Assembly (NCBI RefSeq): GCF_009826975.1
Contig: NZ_WUMO01000008.1
Location: forward strand, 165,854-229,853
Direction of reading: 5' to 3'
Source: Flavobacterium sp. HBTb2-11-1
Lineage (GTDB): Bacteria; Bacteroidota; Bacteroidia; Flavobacteriales; Flavobacteriaceae
Length of the DNA stretch: 64,000 nt
In this document: positions 52,550 through 61,083 of the stretch, in pieces
Position numbering within the stretch: the stretch's first letter is position 1
Layout of the letters: each line of letters starts with the position of its first letter
Program-made: the position numbers and the translations under genes
The notes under the pieces: generated by a model
Databases searched by the model: none
What the model was told of the DNA's origin: nothing
Seen by the model: the letters and a program-made list of their open reading frames with translations, nothing else

Positions 52550-53422
52550 ATGCAATTTCTTGTTTATATTTTAGCCTACCCTTTACTTTGGCTCATCTCT
52601 ATACTTCCCTTTCCTGTATTTTACCTATTCTCAGATTTTGTATATTTTTTAGTATATAAAGTTATTGGATACCGTAAAAAAGTAGTGCGCGAAAATCTGG
52701 CGCTTACTTTGCCTCATTTGAGCGATGCAGAAAGAAAAGTTGTAGAAAAGAAATTCTACAAGCATATGTGTGATATGTTCCTGGAGATGATTAAAACCAT
52801 GAGCATGTCTCCTGAAGAAATGGAAAGAAGATTTCATGTAACCAATATTGATCTTGTTCGCGATTATGCTAAAAAGGGAAAAAGCGTAATTTTGGTAGCT
52901 TCACATTATGCAAGTTATGAGTGGCTTTTAACCATAAATCCTAAACTTGGTTTTCAAGGAGTTGCGGTTTACAAAAGACTAGCCAATCCTTATTTTGATA
53001 GATTAGTTAGAAAAATTCGCTCTAAATACAACACCGAAATGATAGAAACCCGAAAAGCGATTCCGACAATGGCAAAAAACCAGCGTGAAGGAGTTTTGAG
53101 CATGTACGGTTTAGCAAGTGACCAATCACCAAAAATGGAAAGAATTTTTCATTCGATGAAATTTATGGGAGTTGAAGTTCCTGTACATACTGGCGCAGAA
53201 ACACTAGCTAAAAAATATGATTTGGCTGTGATATTTGTGCAGGTTAAAAAAGTCAAAAGAGGTTATTATGAGGCTACATTTATTTCGCTTGCAGATAATC
53301 CGAAAGAATTTGAAAATTTCAAAATCACCGAAATGTATTTAAAAGAAGTGGAAAAACAGATTCTAGAAGCTCCGGAATTTTATTTGTGGACACACAAAAG
53401 ATGGAAACACCGTATTGAATGA
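52550..53422 (+). CDS. LpxL/HtrB-type lipid A acyltransferase
   Basis: A 290-residue membrane-anchored acyltransferase. An N-terminal helix (FLVYILAYPLLWLISILPFP) anchors it to the inner membrane. The HX4(D/E) catalytic motif is His119/Glu124 in ASHYASYEW. Other family segments are YRKKVVRENLALTLPHLSDA, the SDQSPK region following LSMYGLA, and the closing FYLWTHKRWKHR. It adds a secondary acyl chain to lipid A precursors. A -7 element TATCTTTG at 52528-52535 lies 14 bp before the ATG, so the leader is very short. Confidence 0.92.
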   Translation: MQFLVYILAYPLLWLISILPFPVFYLFSDFVYFLVYKVIGYRKKVVRENLALTLPHLSDAERKVVEKKFYKHMCDMFLEMIKTMSMSPEEMERRFHVTNIDLVRDYAKKGKSVILVASHYASYEWLLTINPKLGFQGVAVYKRLANPYFDRLVRKIRSKYNTEMIETRKAIPTMAKNQREGVLSMYGLASDQSPKMERIFHSMKFMGVEVPVHTGAETLAKKYDLAVIFVQVKKVKRGYYEATFISLADNPKEFENFKITEMYLKEVEKQILEAPEFYLWTHKRWKHRIE

Positions 53423-53449
53423 TATTTAGAAAATAATTTAAATGAAGGT

Positions 53450-53474
53450 CCGAAAAACAGCATTTGCTTTTCGG
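53450..53474 (+). terminator. Terminator after the acyltransferase gene
   Basis: CCGAAAA (53450-53456) pairs with TTTTCGG (53468-53474), followed by GC and a T-rich tail. Confidence 0.72.
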
Positions 53475-53631
53475 GCTTTTTCTTTTAAAACTGAATAATA
53501 AATATCTAAATACGTTCTCTTTATCTAATTTGATGTGTTTTTGTAATGATTTTTTTGAATGGATAAAAAAAGGAAACCATTTAAATTTGGTTCTTCTCCA
53601 ATATCTAAAAAGAACCAAAAAATCATTAACC

Positions 53632-55116
53632 ATGATCCAAAAACTATTTTTTTCATTTTTAGTATCTTTTCTCTTTTTTTCTGTCTTCGCTCAAAGCCCG
53701 AAACGAGGAATTGCTTACGGATACCACTCCCAAGCCGACATGCAAGCTTTAAAACCAGGCCTTTCTTGGTGGTACAACTGGTCGCCAGAACCTGATGCCG
53801 ATTTAAAAGCCAATTATGAATCTCTTGGTGTTGAATTTGTCCCGATGGCATGGGGAAAGATCAGCGACAATGACGTACAAACTTTCATCAATAAAATAAA
53901 ACCTGGAGCCAAATATCTTTTAGCGTTTAATGAACCTAATTTTACCGACGGTGCAAGATTAACACCGCAAGAGGCAGTAACTGCATGGGCAAATATCGAA
54001 AAAATTGCTGCTGCAAAAAATCTAGAAATTGTAAGCGCCTCACCTGCTTACAATGGCCCTAATAATTACGGAGGAATTTCTGATCCTGTTGTTTGGCACA
54101 ATCAGTTTTTCCAATTATGCCCCAACTGTAAAGTAGATTATATCGCTTTTCATACTTATGATGCCACTGCTGGATCTGTGATTGGAGTAACAGGAATTTT
54201 AAAACAATTCAATCGCCCGCTTTGGATTACGGAGTTTGCCAATAGAGTTATACAGACCGCTGAAGAAAAAACAGCTTTCATGAAACAAATTTTAACCAGC
54301 TATGAAAATGATCCAGATATTTTTCGCTATTCATGGTTTTCTGGAAGAGTAAATCCAACTTGGACCGATATGTTAGAAGGACAATTGTTAAGTGGTACAA
54401 GTGGTGTCCTAAGACCAATTGGAACTGAATATATTAATGTTCCTTACACGGCAAAAAAAATGAATATACCAGGTCGCGTTACTGCCAATAAACATTACAG
54501 AAGAAAAGGAACTGGTTTACAGACAACAACAGATTCTGGAACGGGGCAAAATGTTTGTTTCATCAATGAAGGAGACTGGAACGAATTTATGCTGAATGTT
54601 GCCAATGCTGGAACCTACAACTTAACTTTTAGAGTGGCATCTCCCGTATTGACAGGCAAATTTGACATTCTAGTAAATGATGTTGTGGTAAAAGCCGATG
54701 AAACCTTTCCGCCAACTGGTGACTGGCAGACTTTTGCTAATAAAACGGTAAATGATGTTTTTTTACCAAAAGGCGAGGTGTATTTGAAAATCAAATTCAA
54801 ATCAAATGATTTTAATTTTAATTTTATCGATTTTGCTGTTGCCAATCTTGGCGTTAACGATAATGAGCTTGAAAAAGAGAGTTTTACGATTTATCCAAAT
54901 CCTGTAAAAACGCAAGCCACTTTACATATTAAATCAAATATAACTGAACCTTTAACGATCAAAATAATTGATATGAAAGGAGATGTCTGTTTTTCTTCTG
55001 CAGATTATTTTACAAATCAAGATATTAAAATTGGAGACAAGCTTCCAAAAGGAGTTTATATTGTAAACGCTTCGTATGGAAATATTAAAAAATCGATTAA
55101 AATAATTAAGAACTAA
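53632..55116 (+). CDS. Secreted GH128 beta-1,3-glucanase-like protein with CBM6-like domain and T9SS tail
   Basis: A 494-residue secreted protein starting at ATG 53632 (signal peptide to FSVFAQ). An in-frame upstream opening at 53464 precedes the signal peptide and is rejected. Residues 22-260 form a GH128-type barrel: GIAYGYHSQADMQALKPGLS, acid Glu101 in LLAFNEPNFTDG and nucleophile Glu201 in PLWITEFANR. The FRYSWFSGR segment ends the barrel. Residues 285-410 form a CBM6-like sandwich (CFINEGDWNEFMLNVANAGT). The last 75 residues (FTIYPNPVKTQATLHIKSN, ending KGVYIVNASYG) are a T9SS C-terminal signal, so it is secreted to the surface or medium. It probably attacks fungal or algal beta-1,3-glucan and is unrelated to the xylan locus. 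Confidence 0.9.
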   Translation: MIQKLFFSFLVSFLFFSVFAQSPKRGIAYGYHSQADMQALKPGLSWWYNWSPEPDADLKANYESLGVEFVPMAWGKISDNDVQTFINKIKPGAKYLLAFNEPNFTDGARLTPQEAVTAWANIEKIAAAKNLEIVSASPAYNGPNNYGGISDPVVWHNQFFQLCPNCKVDYIAFHTYDATAGSVIGVTGILKQFNRPLWITEFANRVIQTAEEKTAFMKQILTSYENDPDIFRYSWFSGRVNPTWTDMLEGQLLSGTSGVLRPIGTEYINVPYTAKKMNIPGRVTANKHYRRKGTGLQTTTDSGTGQNVCFINEGDWNEFMLNVANAGTYNLTFRVASPVLTGKFDILVNDVVVKADETFPPTGDWQTFANKTVNDVFLPKGEVYLKIKFKSNDFNFNFIDFAVANLGVNDNELEKESFTIYPNPVKTQATLHIKSNITEPLTIKIIDMKGDVCFSSADYFTNQDIKIGDKLPKGVYIVNASYGNIKKSIKIIKN

Positions 55117-55143
55117 TTCATTCCTAACGGAATGAATTAGTTT
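55111..55143 (+). terminator. Terminator overlapping the GH128 stop codon
   Basis: AACTAATTCATTCC (55111-55124) and GGAATGAATTAGTT (55129-55142) form a perfect stem that includes the TAA stop codon, followed by TT. Confidence 0.8.
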
Positions 55144-55152
55144 TGACTAAAC

Positions 55153-55186
55153 AAAAAGCTCTTTAGACAAATCTAAAGAGCTTTTT
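55153..55186. terminator. Terminator after glmM
   Basis: AAAAAGCTCTTTAGA (55153-55167) pairs perfectly with TCTAAAGAGCTTTTT (55172-55186). It ends the minus-strand glmM transcript. Confidence 0.88.
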
Positions 55187-55207
55187 TTATTTTAAAAACT
55201 GAAAATC

Positions 55208-56596
55208 TTAAATTCCAGCAATTACTTTAATTTCATCAATAATTCGAAGTGCCAATTGATCTGCAGCTGCTTGAGAAGGCGCCTCAGTATAAATACGAAT
55301 AATTGGTTCTGTATTTGATTTTCTTAAATGAACCCATTCTGTTGCAAAATCAATTTTCACACCGTCAATTGTCGAAATATCTTCGTTTTTATATTTCTCA
55401 GTCATTTGAGTTAAAATCGCATCAACATCAATTTGTGGCGTCAATTCGATTTTATTTTTACTCATGTAGTATTCTGGATAAGAAGCTCTCAAAGCAGAAA
55501 CTGCCATTTTTTTGTTTGCCAAATGCGTCAAGAACAAAGCAACTCCAACCAAACTGTCTCTTCCGTAGTGCAATTCAGGGTAGATAATTCCGCCGTTTCC
55601 TTCACCACCAATTACAGCATTATTTTTCTTCATCAATTCTACCACGTTTACCTCTCCTACTGCACTGGCTTCGTAGCTTCCTCCATGAGCTTTAGTAACA
55701 TCTCTTAAAGCACGAGAAGATGACATATTAGAAACTGTATTCCCTGGAGTTTTACTTAAAACATAATCAGCAACAGCAACCAAAGTATATTCTTCACCAA
55801 ACATTTCACCGTCTTCGCTGATAAAAGCCAAACGATCTACATCTGGATCTACTACGATACCAAAATCAGCTTTTTCTTTTACTACCAATTCCGAAATATC
55901 AGTTAAATGCTCTTTTAAAGGTTCTGGGTTATGAGGGAAATGTCCGTTTGGTTCACAGTACAATTCTACTACTTCAACTCCCATTAATTTTAGAAGTTTC
56001 GGAATAATAATTCCTCCTGAAGAATTTACACCATCAACAACCACTTTAAATTTAGCTTCTTTTACTACTTCGATATCTACCAATGGCAAGTTTAAAACTT
56101 CATCAATATGAATATCCATGTAAGCGTCATTAGAAATAACTTCACCTAAACTATCCACATCAGAAAAATCAAAAGCTTCTGCTTCTGCAATTTCAAGAAT
56201 TTTTGCTCCATCAGCTCCGCTTAAAAATTCACCTTTAGCATTTAATAATTTTAAAGCATTCCATTGTTTTGGATTGTGAGAAGCTGTTAAAATAATTCCA
56301 CCGTCAGCTTTTTCCAAAGGAACAGCCACTTCAACAGTTGGCGTTGTAGAAAGTCCAAGATCAATAACATCGATTCCTAAACCAATTAAAGTATTCACTA
56401 CTAAATTATGAATCATTGGTCCAGAGATTCTCGCATCACGGCCAATTACAACTGTCAATTTATCTTTCGCAATATTATTTTTCAAGAAAGTTCCGTAAGC
56501 GGATGCAAATTTTACTGCATCAACAGGAGTTAGATTATCTCCCACTTTTCCTCCGATCGTCCCACGGATTCCAGAAATAGATTTTATTAGAGTCAT
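55208..56596 (-). CDS. glmM: Phosphoglucosamine mutase
   Basis: A 462-residue enzyme of the alpha-D-phosphohexomutase family. It interconverts glucosamine 6- and 1-phosphate for peptidoglycan and lipopolysaccharide precursors. The chain begins KSISGIRGTIGGKVGDNLTP. The phosphoserine is Ser106 in ILTASHNPKQWNALKLL. The metal-binding loop is DPDVDRLAF. The sugar-binding motif is GEGNGGIIYPELHYGRDSL, and the phosphate-binding end is LRKSNTEPIIRIY. Phosphomannomutase activity cannot be ruled out from the sequence; glmM is the usual assignment for this Bacteroidota form. It is monocistronic. Confidence 0.88.
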   Translation of the reverse strand: MTLIKSISGIRGTIGGKVGDNLTPVDAVKFASAYGTFLKNNIAKDKLTVVIGRDARISGPMIHNLVVNTLIGLGIDVIDLGLSTTPTVEVAVPLEKADGGIILTASHNPKQWNALKLLNAKGEFLSGADGAKILEIAEAEAFDFSDVDSLGEVISNDAYMDIHIDEVLNLPLVDIEVVKEAKFKVVVDGVNSSGGIIIPKLLKLMGVEVVELYCEPNGHFPHNPEPLKEHLTDISELVVKEKADFGIVVDPDVDRLAFISEDGEMFGEEYTLVAVADYVLSKTPGNTVSNMSSSRALRDVTKAHGGSYEASAVGEVNVVELMKKNNAVIGGEGNGGIIYPELHYGRDSLVGVALFLTHLANKKMAVSALRASYPEYYMSKNKIELTPQIDVDAILTQMTEKYKNEDISTIDGVKIDFATEWVHLRKSNTEPIIRIYTEAPSQAAADQLALRIIDEIKVIAGI

Positions 56597-56633
56597 TTTT
56601 GTGAGTTAGGGTTATTTTTTTACAAATATAAAA

Positions 56634-56670
56634 AAGTTGCTGAGATACTAAGTTGCTAAGATTCTAAGAT
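56634..56670. repeat. 16-bp tandem duplication in the glmM-acpH gap
   Basis: AAGTTGCTGAGATACT (56634-56649) is followed at once by AAGTTGCTAAGATTCT (56650-56665) and the beginning of a third unit, AAGAT. A partially inverted counterpart (AGAATCTTA and GATTCTTAGAAACTT) precedes the acpH ATG at 56803. It looks like a dispersed intergenic repeat of this genus. Confidence 0.7.
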
Positions 56671-56802
56671 TTTAAATTTAACCTATAGGAAACTACTTGC
56701 ATCTCGTTATTTTTATAACAAAATGATTTAAAAAAGTTTTTATACATTTACTAAAATAACTCAGAATCTTAAAAAACTTCGATTCTTAGAAACTTATAAA
56801 AA

Positions 56803-57387
56803 ATGAATTTCTTAGCCCATATATATCTTTCTGGAGACAATGATTTAATTAAAATCGGGAATTTTATGGCAGACGGAATTCGCGGAAAACAGTTTGAGCA
56901 TTTTCCTGAAGATGTTCAAAAAGGAATTCTACTCCATCGATTCATAGATACTTATACTGATTCTCATGATATTTTTAGGAAAAGCACCAAACGCCTCCAT
57001 GAGAGATATCACCATTATGCTGGCGTTATTGTAGATATTGTTTACGATCATTTTCTAGCCAAAAACTGGAAAAAATATTCAGATGAAAAATTAGAACTTT
57101 TTGTAAATCGATTTTATCATTCGCTTCACGATAATTATGAAATTTTAACTGAAAAAACTCAAGGCTTAATGCCATATATGATTGAAAGAAACTGGCTTGT
57201 AAGTTATCGCACAACCGAAGGAATTCAACATATACTAACCCAAATGGACAGAAGATCCAAAAATGTTTCTCAAATGCAGTTCGCTGTCGAAGAGCTTACT
57301 GAATTTTATGATGAATTTGAAGAAGAATTCACACTCTTCTTTGAAGAAATTAGAGAACAAGCAAAAGGAAAATTACTTTCTCTTTAA
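56803..57387 (+). CDS. acpH: Acyl carrier protein phosphodiesterase
   Basis: A 194-residue DUF479/AcpH protein. The family blocks are MNFLAHIYLSGDN, GNFMADGIRGKQFEHFPEDV, QKGILLHRFIDTYTDSH, and YAGVIVDIVYDHFLAKNW. The His and Asp residues in these blocks are the expected metal ligands. It removes the 4'-phosphopantetheine group from acyl carrier protein. It is 22 bp before the ggt gene and probably co-transcribed with it. The C-terminus (DEFEEEFTLFFEEIREQAKG) is acidic and slightly longer than in enterobacteria. Confidence 0.9.
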   Translation: MNFLAHIYLSGDNDLIKIGNFMADGIRGKQFEHFPEDVQKGILLHRFIDTYTDSHDIFRKSTKRLHERYHHYAGVIVDIVYDHFLAKNWKKYSDEKLELFVNRFYHSLHDNYEILTEKTQGLMPYMIERNWLVSYRTTEGIQHILTQMDRRSKNVSQMQFAVEELTEFYDEFEEEFTLFFEEIREQAKGKLLSL

Positions 57388-57409
57388 GTCCAATTTAATT
57401 TTATTGAAC

Positions 57410-59098
57410 ATGAAAAAAATTACATTTTTAATAGCACTTTTATATATAAGCAATAGCAATGCGCAACAGGCAACACCAAATCCGACTGGATTAGTTGTTA
57501 CAAAAGCTATGGTGGTTTCTGCCCGCGAAGAAGCCTCAAAAATAGGTTCTGACATTATGAAAAAAGGCGGAAATGCTTTTGACGCCATGGTAGGAACCGA
57601 GTTGGCGCTTGCAGTTGCTTTTCCGTTTGCAGGAAATATCGGCGGCGGCGGATTTATGGTGTATAGAAAAGCCAATGGCGAGGTTGGTTCTTTGGATTAT
57701 AGAGAAAAAGCTCCGTTGGCTGCTACAAAAGATATGTTTTTGGATAGCGAGGGAAATGTAATAAAAGGAAAAAGCACCCAGACAGCACTTGCCATTGGTG
57801 TTCCAGGCACAATTGCAGGCGTTTTTGCGGTTCATAAAAAATATGGCACAATGCCGATTTCTAAAATCCTTGAACCTGTAATCGCTTTAGCAGAAAGAGG
57901 TGTTGTAGTGACTAAAAAACAAGAAAAAAGCTTAAAAGATTATCACGAAAGCATTGTAAAAATAAATGGAGAAAATTCGCTTTTATCTGGCAATTTTAAA
58001 GAAAACGATACCATCAAATATCCAGCATTAGCCAAAACTTTAAGAAGAATCCAGAAAAAAGGTAGAAACGAATTTTATAAAGGAGAAACAGCAAAAATCC
58101 TAGTCAATTATCTAAAGGAAAAAGGCGGCATTATCACGATGCAGGATTTAGCGAAATATGAAGCCAAATGGAGAAAACCATTGCAATTTACTTATAAAGG
58201 TTTAAAAATTACATCAATGGCTCCTCCAAGCAGTGGCGGAATCTGTCTGGCTCAAATCTTAAAAATGCTTGAGCCGTATGATTTAGCCAAAATGGGGCAT
58301 AATTCGCCAGATGCCATTCAGGTTATTGTTGAAGCAGAAAGGAGAGCGTATGCAGACAGAAGCTACTTTTTGGGTGATCCAGATTTTGTCAAAATTCCGA
58401 TGAAAGAATTATTAGATGAAAATTACCTTCGTGAAAGAATGGCTAGCTTTAATCCTGAAAAAGCGACTTTATCAAGCGAAATAAAAGAAGGAAAAGTGAA
58501 TTATGCCGAAAGCACAGAAACTACACATTATTCAATTGTAGATCAATTCGGGAATGCAATTGCGGCTACGACAACACTAAATGACGGTTATGGATCGAAA
58601 TATTATTGCGACGAGTTAGGTTTCTTTTTAAATAATGAAATGGACGATTTTAGTGCAAAACCAGGTTCTCCAAACATGTTTGGATTAGTTGGAAATGAAG
58701 CCAACAGCATTGCTCCGCAAAAACGAATGTTAAGTTCTATGACGCCAACCATTGTAGAAAAAGACGGAAAACTGTTTATGGTGGTAGGTACTCCAGGAGG
58801 TTCAACAATCATTACTTCTGTTTTACAGACAATTCTAAATGTTTACGAATATAATCTAAGCATGCAAGAAGCTGTTAATGCTCCACGTTTTCATCACCAA
58901 TGGCTGCCAGATTTAATTACTTTCGAACCCAATACTTTTGAAACAAAAACAATTGATCAGCTTAAAGCAAAAAACTATATCATCAACGAAAAACCAACTC
59001 CTATCATCGGAAAAGTTGATGCTATTTTGGTTCTGCCAAACAAAAATCTAGAAGGCGGAGCTGATTTTAGAGGCGATGACAAAGCTGTTGGTTTTTAA
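57410..59098 (+). CDS. ggt: Gamma-glutamyltransferase
   Basis: A 562-residue periplasmic enzyme, with signal peptide to SNSNAQ, that cleaves and transfers the gamma-glutamyl group of glutathione and similar peptides. It is made as a precursor that cuts itself in front of the catalytic threonine. That residue is Thr371 in ESTETTHYSIVDQFGNA, as in the TTHYS motif of E. coli GGT. Substrate-binding segments are GGNAFDAMVGTELALAVAFP, the GNIGGGGF turn, NEMDDF, and the SSMTPTIV and GTPGGSTIITSV loops. An in-frame opening at 57263 lies inside acpH and lacks a signal peptide, so ATG 57410 is used. Confidence 0.93.
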   Translation: MKKITFLIALLYISNSNAQQATPNPTGLVVTKAMVVSAREEASKIGSDIMKKGGNAFDAMVGTELALAVAFPFAGNIGGGGFMVYRKANGEVGSLDYREKAPLAATKDMFLDSEGNVIKGKSTQTALAIGVPGTIAGVFAVHKKYGTMPISKILEPVIALAERGVVVTKKQEKSLKDYHESIVKINGENSLLSGNFKENDTIKYPALAKTLRRIQKKGRNEFYKGETAKILVNYLKEKGGIITMQDLAKYEAKWRKPLQFTYKGLKITSMAPPSSGGICLAQILKMLEPYDLAKMGHNSPDAIQVIVEAERRAYADRSYFLGDPDFVKIPMKELLDENYLRERMASFNPEKATLSSEIKEGKVNYAESTETTHYSIVDQFGNAIAATTTLNDGYGSKYYCDELGFFLNNEMDDFSAKPGSPNMFGLVGNEANSIAPQKRMLSSMTPTIVEKDGKLFMVVGTPGGSTIITSVLQTILNVYEYNLSMQEAVNAPRFHHQWLPDLITFEPNTFETKTIDQLKAKNYIINEKPTPIIGKVDAILVLPNKNLEGGADFRGDDKAVGF

Positions 59099-59170
59099 TA
59101 GTTCTCCGTTTTTATTTTTTTAATCTAACATTATGAACTAATTTTGTAAGAACGATAATTTTAAAACAGA

Positions 59171-60955
59171 ATGCTAAAAAAATATTTCAGAAGACTCGAA
59201 AGCATCATTGCTTTGGCACAATCGTTAATGACTCCAAAGCAGTTTCTTTTTTTGTCGAGCGTTCTTATCGGAATATCTTGTTCCCTTGCCGTTATCGTAC
59301 TTAAAACTTTCGCGCATAGTGTATTCTCATTTGCAACATACATTAATGGAATCCTGAAATTGAGTTTCATTAACAGTATTCTGCCTATTATAGGTATTAC
59401 ATTAACTGTTTTTGTGGTAAATAAAGTTCTTAACGGAAGTATTCAAAAAGGAACTTCTCAAATACTTTATGCAGTTGCGAAAAAAGCCAGTATTATTCCT
59501 AGAAAGCAGATGTATGCTCAAATTGTGACAAGTTCGTTGACAGTTGGTTTGGGAGGTTCTGCAGGTTTAGAAAGTCCGATCGTAATTACAGGAGCTGCTT
59601 TTGGTTCAAATTATGCCCAGAATTATAAGATGCAGTATAAGGATCGAACTTTGCTGATTGGATGCGGAGTTGCTGCTGGAATTGCGGCTGCTTTTAACGC
59701 TCCAATTGCAGGTGTTCTTTTTGCTATTGAGGTTTTATTGGTAGATGTCAGCATTTCTGCTTTTACGCCTATTATGATTTCTGCAGCAACGGGCGCTTTG
59801 GTTTCTGCTATCGTTTTGGACGAAAGCATTCTTTTGAGCTTTAAAAAACAAGAATCTTTTGATTACCACAATATTCCGTTTTACGTTATTTTGGGAGTTT
59901 TAACCGGACTAGTTGCCATCTATTACTCGAGAAACTTTCAAAGGGTGGAGCATTATTTTGCCAAACAGCAAATTAACCCTTATAAAAAAGCTTTAATTGG
60001 CTCATCGTTATTGGCGTTATTAATTTTTATTTTCCCAACCCTATTTGGTGAGGGATACGAAAGCATTAAAACTTTATCTGAAACCGATCCTGGAAAATTG
60101 TTGGATAATACTTTATTTGCCGATTTTAGAAATAATCAGTGGGTTTTGCTTTTATTTATTGGCGCTACCATGATGGTTAAAGTATTTGCTTCGGGATTAA
60201 CTATTGGAAGCGGTGGAAACGGAGGAAACTTTGCTCCTTCTCTATTCTTAGGCTCTTATCTAGGCTACTTCTTTTCTAAACTTGTAAGCATGGTAGGTTT
60301 ATCTAAACTTCCTATCAGTAATTTTACAATGGTTGGAATGGCTGGAATTCTGAGCGGTTTATTTCATGCACCTCTAACTGCCATCTTCCTAATTGCAGAA
60401 ATCACAGGAGGTTATGGATTAATGATTCCGCTGATGATTGTTTCTTCTATCAGTTTTGCCATTTCTAAACGTTACGAAAAATATTCACTTGACGTAAAAG
60501 GTTTAGCAAAGAAAGGACATGCCTTTACAAGCAACAAAGATTCAAACATTTTATCGACTTTAGATATCGACTCGATTATTCAATGCGATTATTTGACAGT
60601 GCATCCAGATGAAAATCTAACTAAATTGGTTGATCTTATTTCGCATTCGAACCAGGTTGTTTTTGCGGTTGTAAATCAAGAGAAAGATCTAGTTGGAGTT
60701 GTTCATTTTAATGATATACGAGAAATTATTTTTAATTCTTACCGCGTAAAATACACCTTTATCAGAGACGTAATGAAAGCGCCTGCTGCAACAATCTCTA
60801 CACTCGACAGCATGGAAATTGTAATGCGTAAATTTGAAACCACCAAATCTGCTTTCCTTCCTGTTTTAAGAGACGGGAAATACCACGGATTTATTTCCAA
60901 ATCAATAGCACTAGAAGCTTATCGAACAAAACTCCGTTCAATGACGATTGAATAA
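59171..60955 (+). CDS. ClC-family chloride channel/transporter with CBS pair
   Basis: A 594-residue membrane protein. The ion-pathway motifs are present: GGSAGLESPIVITGAA (gating Glu in the GxExP loop) and GSGGNGGNFAPSLFLGSYLG. Residues 20-455 hold the repeated helical domain. Residues 470-590 form two CBS domains (SIIQCDYLTVHPDENLTKLV, then MKAPAATISTLDSMEIVMRK), which bind adenine nucleotides in related proteins. Whether it is a channel or a Cl-/H+ antiporter is not decided. It is read from the same strand as ggt, 72 bp away, and precedes uvrA. Confidence 0.92.
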   Translation: MLKKYFRRLESIIALAQSLMTPKQFLFLSSVLIGISCSLAVIVLKTFAHSVFSFATYINGILKLSFINSILPIIGITLTVFVVNKVLNGSIQKGTSQILYAVAKKASIIPRKQMYAQIVTSSLTVGLGGSAGLESPIVITGAAFGSNYAQNYKMQYKDRTLLIGCGVAAGIAAAFNAPIAGVLFAIEVLLVDVSISAFTPIMISAATGALVSAIVLDESILLSFKKQESFDYHNIPFYVILGVLTGLVAIYYSRNFQRVEHYFAKQQINPYKKALIGSSLLALLIFIFPTLFGEGYESIKTLSETDPGKLLDNTLFADFRNNQWVLLLFIGATMMVKVFASGLTIGSGGNGGNFAPSLFLGSYLGYFFSKLVSMVGLSKLPISNFTMVGMAGILSGLFHAPLTAIFLIAEITGGYGLMIPLMIVSSISFAISKRYEKYSLDVKGLAKKGHAFTSNKDSNILSTLDIDSIIQCDYLTVHPDENLTKLVDLISHSNQVVFAVVNQEKDLVGVVHFNDIREIIFNSYRVKYTFIRDVMKAPAATISTLDSMEIVMRKFETTKSAFLPVLRDGKYHGFISKSIALEAYRTKLRSMTIE

Positions 60956-61083
60956 GCTTTAATAAGTAAGAAAGTCCAGCTATAAAAACGATCGCTATTT
61001 TGTTATTATTTGTAACATAAACTTTTGCTATCGAGCACTAAAAGAACAAATCAAAGTGGTAACTTTGCGTTTTGCTCAAAATT

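Noticed and set aside
53464..53631. Longer N-terminus for the GH128 gene
   Set aside because: The signal peptide begins at Met 57 of that frame, and the upstream part overlaps the terminator of the preceding gene.
57263..57409. Longer N-terminus for ggt starting inside acpH
   Set aside because: The extra 49 residues come before a proper signal peptide and overlap acpH in another frame.
61072..61083. Upstream TTG start for uvrA
   Set aside because: A TAACTTTG -7 element at 61060-61067 puts the transcript start close to or after this codon. The ATG at 61084 starts directly into the conserved N-terminus.
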